Positions 6,448 through 10,284 of a stretch of DNA of 10,284 nucleotides are shown here, piece after piece (the stretch's first letter is position 1; each line of letters opens with the position of its first letter). The stretch covers positions 1-10,284 of the forward strand of contig CAZVJA010000197.1 of NCBI GenBank assembly GCA_964626885.1, read 5' to 3'. Origin of the DNA: CAZVJA01 sp964626885 (GTDB taxonomy: Bacteria > Planctomycetota > Planctomycetia > Planctomycetales > Planctomycetaceae). The position numbers were made by a program, and so were the translations under genes. The notes below the pieces were generated by a model that worked only from the letters and a program-made list of their open reading frames with translations, made no database searches and was not told the DNA's origin.

Positions 6448-6798
6448 ATGAGACTCTTCGAGGGAACCGAATTCGATCGCCCGCCGCGCTGTGAACGGTG
6501 CGACAAGCTGGAATCGGAATGCGATTGCCCCCCCGCGGCTCCCCCCGCAAAGAAATTGATTCCACCGGAAAAGCAGACCGCGCGGCTGGCGGTCGAGAAG
6601 CGGGCGCGGCAAAAGCTCGTGACCGTCATTCGAGGACTCTCGGCAGAGGGGAATGATCTGCCGGTGCTGCTGACGCGGCTCAAATCGACTTGCGGCGCCG
6701 GGGGCTCAATCCAAGGGGAAGATCTCGAAGTGCAAGGAGACCACCGCGAGCGAATTCGGGAAACACTGCGGAAAATAGGCTATCGCGTGAAGGGATAA
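6448..6798 (+). CDS. SUI1/YciH-family translation factor with Cys-rich N-terminus
   Basis: This 116-residue protein carries a C-terminal SUI1 (eIF1-like) domain at about 52-116. It is recognised by the KLVTVIRGL strand (56-64), the LLTRLKSTCGAGGSI segment (74-88), the EVQGDH strand (94-99) and the IGYRVKG ending. Bacterial members resemble E. coli YciH, which is linked to start-site fidelity or to translation control under stress. The N-terminus has Cys15, Cys18, Cys25 and Cys27 (C-X2-C-X6-C-X-C), a plausible zinc site that E. coli YciH lacks as I recall its sequence. A Pro/Ala/Lys linker (28-50) joins the two parts. No Shine-Dalgarno is seen before the ATG. It sits 52 nt after the MBL gene; a functional link to that gene is not evident. 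Confidence 0.9.
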   Translation: MRLFEGTEFDRPPRCERCDKLESECDCPPAAPPAKKLIPPEKQTARLAVEKRARQKLVTVIRGLSAEGNDLPVLLTRLKSTCGAGGSIQGEDLEVQGDHRERIRETLRKIGYRVKG

Positions 6799-6851
6799 CA
6801 CTGCACGGCCGGCGAAAGAGCCGCGTGATTCCTCCTCACGGTAATTCCCCT

Positions 6852-6881
6852 TTGACATCGTCTCTCCGATGGTGGTAATCT
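6852..6881 (+). promoter_or_regulatory. Sigma-70-type promoter for the XRE-like gene
   Basis: A perfect TTGACA (6852-6857) is followed after 18 bases by TAATCT (6876-6881) with a TGG extension just before it. Reading GGTAAT (6874-6879) as the -10 instead gives a 16-base spacer. Either choice places the start of transcription near 6886-6888, about 30 bases before ATG 6918. The gene therefore seems to have its own promoter inside the plus-strand run. Confidence 0.5.
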
Positions 6882-6917
6882 GACGGCGCTTTACCAGTGG
6901 GCGGATGGAGTGGCACC

Positions 6918-7172
6918 ATGTCGAGCGGTCGAATGACGGCGGCTGAGATTACCCTCTTGCGCAAGACGCTCAAGATGACGGAAGGGGAGTTCGCCGAACG
7001 GATCGAGCTGGAAGACCGGCAGGCGGTCAAGATGCTCGAATCGGGAGCTCTTAAGCCGAACCCTCGGATGAACAGACTGCTGATGAAGCTCCTGTCTCTG
7101 GGAGCGACGCGCTCTCCCAAATTGAAAAAGCTGCTGGAAGAGATCAAAGAGCGCGTGCAGGCTCGGTTTTGA
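6918..7172 (+). CDS. Small XRE-like helix-turn-helix protein
   Basis: From ATG 6918 the product is 84 residues. An upstream GTG at 6897 is in frame, but TGGAG seven bases before 6918 favours the ATG. Residues 8-55 follow the XRE/Cro-C1 pattern: a first helix with LLRKTLKM, then TEGEFAERI as the scaffold helix, DRQAVKMLESG as the recognition helix (the usual WE is LE), and KPNPRMNRLL as the next helix. A basic, Leu-rich C-terminal helix (65-84) follows. It is likely a DNA-binding regulator or an antitoxin-type protein, but no toxin-like partner is next to it; the following gene converges on it. The preceding promoter suggests independent expression. Assignment to the fold is good; the target is unknown. 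Confidence 0.75.
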   Translation: MSSGRMTAAEITLLRKTLKMTEGEFAERIELEDRQAVKMLESGALKPNPRMNRLLMKLLSLGATRSPKLKKLLEEIKERVQARF

Positions 7173-7226
7173 ACGCGTGTCGAACTGACTCGCGGCGCCA
7201 CTGAAAGCCGGCGGTCTCCAGTACCG

Positions 7227-7499
7227 TTAACCCGCCGTCATCCATTCGATACGGCACCGTTTGTAGTCGCCCCGCAGATGCTCCTTGAGCAAGTGCTCCA
7301 ACCCGGCCGGCGTGAGCGACGTCTTCAACAGAACTTTGTCCTGAATTCCTTGAAGCATGTCGTGCAGCACCGCATCCATCGCGCGGGCACCGGAGTGCAA
7401 TTGCGTGGGGGGCAACTCCAGCAGCTTGCGGGCAATCTTCTCGATCGTCGAGGGATGCGTCCCGTCCTCGATGGCGAACACGAAGTTGTGATCAGCCAA
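7227..7499 (-). CDS. Uncharacterised 90-residue protein with TTG start
   Basis: I do not recognise the family. The product is 90 residues, soluble, with no signal peptide or membrane segment. It starts MADHNFVFAIEDG, has a probable alpha-helical middle (about 17-52, including TIEKIARKLLELPP and ARAMDAVLHDMLQGI), a further helix (LTPAGLEHLLKEHL, about 62-75) and ends in a short strand-like RCRIEWM. The start is TTG at 7499, with AGGAGG seven bases upstream (7507-7512 on this strand); an in-frame TGA lies further upstream with no ATG between, and the next Met is residue 42. It converges with the XRE-like gene, leaving 54 bases between the stops, and is the next minus-strand gene after the cardiolipin synthase. 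The strong ribosome binding site and coding-like sequence argue that it is a real gene. Confidence 0.7.
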   Translation of the reverse strand: MADHNFVFAIEDGTHPSTIEKIARKLLELPPTQLHSGARAMDAVLHDMLQGIQDKVLLKTSLTPAGLEHLLKEHLRGDYKRCRIEWMTAG

Positions 7500-7506
7500 G
7501 TGTGCG

Positions 7507-7512
7507 CCTCCT
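7507..7512 (-). promoter_or_regulatory. Consensus Shine-Dalgarno for the second TTG start
   Basis: CCTCCT on the plus strand is AGGAGG on the coding strand, seven bases before TTG 7499. It decides the start of the 90-residue gene. Confidence 0.7.
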
Positions 7513-7565
7513 ACCGCGGAACTCGTGGTAATTCAGACCCGCACAACATCAAACGGCCGATAGTC

Positions 7566-7581
7566 TAACGCGCGAGCGTTA
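7566..7581. repeat. 6-bp inverted repeat in the spacer upstream of the 90-residue gene
   Basis: TAACGC and GCGTTA flank the four bases GCGA (GNRA-like if read as plus-strand RNA). The site is 67 bases upstream of TTG 7499 in the 191-bp spacer 7500-7690 between the phospholipase and the 90-residue gene. No T-run follows on the minus strand, so an operator is more plausible than a terminator. I see nothing else certain in this spacer. Confidence 0.35.
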
Positions 7582-7690
7582 CGTGCCTCAATGTCGTACT
7601 CCAGTCGGACAGACGATTACTATAACTCGCGATCACATCGAAGCGGTTTGATGCGTCACGTGGTCCGACGGGTGGGCCGCATTTCGTTAC

Positions 7691-9160
7691 TTACAACAAC
7701 GGGCTCAAGAGTCGCAGCGTGTTCTCCAGAAATCGGCTGCCGTAGGAACGCTTCCGCCAAATCTCCGGATCGAGCCGGTCGGAATCTGCGAGGTAAGCTT
7801 TCAGAAGTTCACCGAGCTGCGCGGCGAATTCCTGGTCGTAAACGAACAGCGCCACCTCATAGTTCAACCACAAGCTGCGCATATCGAGATTCACGGTGCC
7901 GAACATTGAGATGCCACCGTCGACCACGATCGACTTTGTGTGCAAGAGCCCGCCGCGATACAGATGTATTTCGACACCCAGTTCCAAAAGGTCGTCGTAA
8001 AATGAGCGACTGGCGTAACGAGTCAGCAGCGAATCGACCCTTTCCGGTACAATCAGTCGGACCGTGACACCCCGTCCCGCCGCGCCGCGCAGTGCGCGCA
8101 AGAGTGAATCGTCGGGAACCAGGTACGGAGTCGTGAGGACCAGTTCCCGCTGCGCGGACTGAATGAGCGCGAGAATCATTTGCAGTAGACCGTCGTTTCC
8201 CTCACCGGGTCCGGAGGGGATGACCTGAATGTCGGCCGGCCCGCGCGGTTCGACAAGCCGCAGTCCCAGTCGCGAGATCAATTCCCCGAGCGGTTCGCCG
8301 GTTTCGAGGATCCAGTCGGCCGCCGCGGTTCCCGCCAACGGCGCGACGACCGCTCCTTCCAGGCGCACCATCGCATCGACCCATTCACCGACTCCGGCAT
8401 CCTGCTTGAAATAGCGGGGGTCAACAAGGTTCATGCTGCCGGTCCAGGCGGTGGCGCCATCGATCACGACAATTTTCCGATGGAGTCGCAGATCGGTGCG
8501 CCCCGCGATGGTGCGAAACAGCCCGACCGGCAGGGCGGGGCGAACATCGACCCCCGCCTCGCGGAGTCGCACGGGTTGTTTTCCTTTCCACCACGGCCGG
8601 GCGCCCAGCGCATCGATCAGCAGACGACACGCAACGCCCCGTTTCGCGGCTCGAATGACAGCTTCGAGCACGTCGTCGGCGAGTCCTCCTTCGTTCCAGA
8701 TGTAGAACTCCATCAACACGCTGGTCCGGGCCGTGTCGACGTCGCGGGCGATCGCGGCGAGGATCTCTTCCGTCTTGGAAAAGAGTTGAAACCGGCTCCC
8801 GCGCACGGTGAGGCTCCCCAGCATCGACCTTCCCAAACGATCCATTCCACGCGCGGCGGGAGAATGACGGGTCCAATCCACGTCGGTGATTCCTTCCTCG
8901 ATCGCCACGGCTGCAATCTTGCGGAAGTCGAGCCGCAGACGTGCCAACTCCCGGACGCGGCTGGGGCTGATGCGGCGCTCACCGATCAGGAGGTAGAGCA
9001 CTCCACCCAGCAGCGGAATTCCGAAAATCAGCAGCAGCCATGCCAGCGCCACGCCAGTCGGAGGTCGCTTCATGATCACCCGTACGGTGATTCCCCCCAC
9101 GATAAGCAGGTGGAGCAGGAGGGTAATCGTGGACGACAGAAGCCAAATCGGGTTCGACAT
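7691..9160 (-). CDS. Cardiolipin synthase-type phospholipase D (two HKD motifs)
   Basis: From ATG 9160 the product is 489 residues, the usual length for bacterial cardiolipin synthases, which join two phosphatidylglycerols (or related lipids) at the cytoplasmic membrane. Two N-terminal membrane segments (about 5-27 and 36-58) form the PLDc_N region. Two catalytic HKD motifs follow: His227/Lys229/Asp234 with GSMN at 241-244, and His407/Lys409/Asp414 with GTVN at 421-424. Both are intact. The frame is open to 9265, but that extension overlaps the permease gene, has a Cys/Arg-rich sequence with no domain sense, and would put 35 residues before the first membrane segment. The ribosome binding site is weak (AAAGATGG). 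The gene lies 40 nt after the permease gene and probably shares its transcript. Whether cardiolipin is the actual product cannot be proved from sequence. Confidence 0.93.
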   Translation of the reverse strand: MSNPIWLLSSTITLLLHLLIVGGITVRVIMKRPPTGVALAWLLLIFGIPLLGGVLYLLIGERRISPSRVRELARLRLDFRKIAAVAIEEGITDVDWTRHSPAARGMDRLGRSMLGSLTVRGSRFQLFSKTEEILAAIARDVDTARTSVLMEFYIWNEGGLADDVLEAVIRAAKRGVACRLLIDALGARPWWKGKQPVRLREAGVDVRPALPVGLFRTIAGRTDLRLHRKIVVIDGATAWTGSMNLVDPRYFKQDAGVGEWVDAMVRLEGAVVAPLAGTAAADWILETGEPLGELISRLGLRLVEPRGPADIQVIPSGPGEGNDGLLQMILALIQSAQRELVLTTPYLVPDDSLLRALRGAAGRGVTVRLIVPERVDSLLTRYASRSFYDDLLELGVEIHLYRGGLLHTKSIVVDGGISMFGTVNLDMRSLWLNYEVALFVYDQEFAAQLGELLKAYLADSDRLDPEIWRKRSYGSRFLENTLRLLSPLL

Positions 9161-9200
9161 GCCGCCATCTTTGCAGGTTCGAGCGCAAAAATCACCCGCT

Positions 9201-10284
9201 TTATTCCGCGGCGAGCGCTTCGAGCTTCTTGCAGATGCCGATCTGAAACAGAATGGTGAGCACAACGCACAGCACGGCCGGAATCAGCTGCATCAGGAAG
9301 GCGATGACCTGGGCATCCTGAAATCGCGTAGCCGTACCAAGGAACATGTAGATCGGGGTGAGAAAGCACTGCGACATGTAGCTCAAGAAGAGGGCCAGCG
9401 GCAGCGCGCCCCATTTGACCACCAGCGACAAATAGGCCGTCATGGAAAGAAAACAGGCGAAAAAGCAGATTCCGTAAAAGGCACCAATCGAAAACATCCC
9501 CTGGAGAATTTGCAGCAGACCTTCCGGATAAACGACCGCACCAAAGAGAAAGCAGAGGGCCGCCGGCGAGAGGGCGGGGATCGCGGCGGCAGCCTTGGAT
9601 GCCGCGATGCGAGCCGTCGATTGTGGAAGCATCATGAGGAAGGGGAGAGTGTGTGCCTGCACCTCCTCGCGAAACACCCGGGCCGAGAACAGACTCAACA
9701 GGAAGCCGCTGACGATAAACGCGATCATCATCGCGCTCATCCCGATCGTCTCACGCGAATATTCGTCGCCCGGCATGAGGTTCCGTGCCAGGGGGGCGAC
9801 GACTCCGACGACAATCGTGAAGACCACGCACTCTAGAATGGCGAGCGCCCAGCCCCCAGCCACGAAATGGAAATCCTTCCAGGCCAGGGCGTATTTCCAT
9901 GCGCGGTTCTTCGTGGTGCGTCGTTTCCGGCGCAACGGCTCGACGAAGATCGCCTCCAACGGCTTCATCCCGTGCCGCTCACGCGTGCAGCGCTCGAACA
10001 AGAGCCACGAGAGACAGAACAACGATCCGCCGCCCGCCAGGTCGGCGAAGACCTGTTTGCTGAGAATGCTCTCCGAGAATCCCGTCGACAAAATCGCCGT
10101 GATGCGGTGATAGATGGGAACATCCGAGGTCCAGCTTTCCACCGCCTGCGCGGCGTTCATCACCCAGGCCGACTGCACGGCGGAAGTCTGTTGCACGGCG
10201 AGCGCAATGGCATGCATCAGCACGGGACCGAGCAACACGCCGCAGCCCAGCGCGATGGTCATCATCCGCTCCGCCCAGCGGGCA
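9201..10284 (-). CDS. ABC-2-type transporter permease, N-terminus cut by the window edge
   Basis: The visible 354 residues from the first in-window Met (10265) form a multi-pass membrane protein. The frame stays open upstream to the window edge (encoding A-R-W-A-E-R before the double Met), so the true N-terminus is probably outside. Hydrophobic segments lie at about 4-24, 76-92, 134-158, 176-197, 227-246, 255-280, 284-309 and 321-343. Between the second and third is a basic cytoplasmic loop (EPLRRKRRTTKN, 109-120) followed by AWKYALAWKDFHFVAGG (122-138). This type of loop occurs in large planctomycete ABC-2 permeases. No ATPase motif is present; the partner ATPase would be expected upstream, beyond the window. 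The cargo is unknown. The cardiolipin synthase gene follows after 40 nt. The membrane nature is certain; the ABC-2 assignment is moderately sure. Confidence 0.72.
   Translation of the reverse strand, partial: ARWAERMMTIALGCGVLLGPVLMHAIALAVQQTSAVQSAWVMNAAQAVESWTSDVPIYHRITAILSTGFSESILSKQVFADLAGGGSLFCLSWLLFERCTRERHGMKPLEAIFVEPLRRKRRTTKNRAWKYALAWKDFHFVAGGWALAILECVVFTIVVGVVAPLARNLMPGDEYSRETIGMSAMMIAFIVSGFLLSLFSARVFREEVQAHTLPFLMMLPQSTARIAASKAAAAIPALSPAALCFLFGAVVYPEGLLQILQGMFSIGAFYGICFFACFLSMTAYLSLVVKWGALPLALFLSYMSQCFLTPIYMFLGTATRFQDAQVIAFLMQLIPAVLCVVLTILFQIGICKKLEALAAE

Noticed and set aside
7207..7237. CGGCGG/CCGCCG hairpin between the convergent genes
   Set aside because: It has a six-base stem with a 17-base loop, no T-run, and overlaps the stop codon of the 90-residue gene; too weak to call a terminator.
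9161..9265. N-terminal extension of the phospholipase
   Set aside because: It overlaps the permease gene end and adds a Cys/Arg-rich segment before the membrane anchor; cardiolipin synthases normally begin close to the first membrane segment.
8480..9836. Long plus-strand frames opposite the phospholipase and permease genes
   Set aside because: Low-complexity, His/Arg/Gln-rich translations antisense to genes with intact catalytic motifs or membrane segments.

Overview
This looks like a chromosomal segment from a planctomycete (phylum Planctomycetota), roughly 60% GC by eye. The main reasons are a Tat-exported DUF1501 protein, a SUI1/YciH-type initiation factor with a Cys-rich N-terminus, a cupredoxin fused to a carboxypeptidase-regulatory-like domain, and a large ABC-2-type permease of a style common in that phylum. 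I see no rRNA, tRNA, CRISPR array, transposase or integrase. The genus cannot be given from this window.

Layout. Positions 1-179 are non-coding and hold a cluster of inverted 9-mers and a long pyrimidine tract. Next comes a minus-strand pair transcribed from about 2223 down to 180: an exported cupredoxin protein (1435-2223), then a Tat-type molybdopterin oxidoreductase of the sulfite oxidase family (180-1367). A 154-bp divergent spacer (2224-2377) with an extended -10 element separates this from a plus-strand run: a DUF1501 protein (2378-3748), a six-repeat TolB-like propeller overlapping it at TGATG (3748-4698), a short-chain dehydrogenase (4794-5576), a flavodiiron-type metallo-beta-lactamase-fold protein with a TTG start (5643-6395), a SUI1 factor (6448-6798) and a small XRE-like protein with its own promoter (6918-7172). 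On the minus strand follow a 90-residue unknown protein with a TTG start (7227-7499), a cardiolipin synthase-type phospholipase D (7691-9160) and the C-terminal part of a multi-pass permease that runs off the right edge (9201-10284).

How genes may work together. The cupredoxin and molybdoenzyme are both predicted to be exported and lie in one transcriptional unit, so the copper protein is a reasonable candidate electron acceptor for the enzyme. The enzyme keeps the molybdenum-ligating Cys, but two positions that are sulfite-binding arginines in true sulfite oxidases are Ala and Val. Its substrate is therefore probably not sulfite. The DUF1501 and propeller proteins are probably translationally coupled envelope proteins. 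The SDR and MBL-fold genes are 66 nt apart and probably co-expressed; their substrates are unknown. The permease and cardiolipin synthase genes are 40 nt apart and both act at the membrane.

The most interesting part is the predicted copper/molybdenum redox pair. The rest is mostly recognisable housekeeping and envelope genes. I found no clear defence, mobile or biosynthetic system. Several natural reading-frame starts are misleading, and I chose later starts for the propeller (3748), SDR (4794), XRE-like (6918) and phospholipase (9160) genes.
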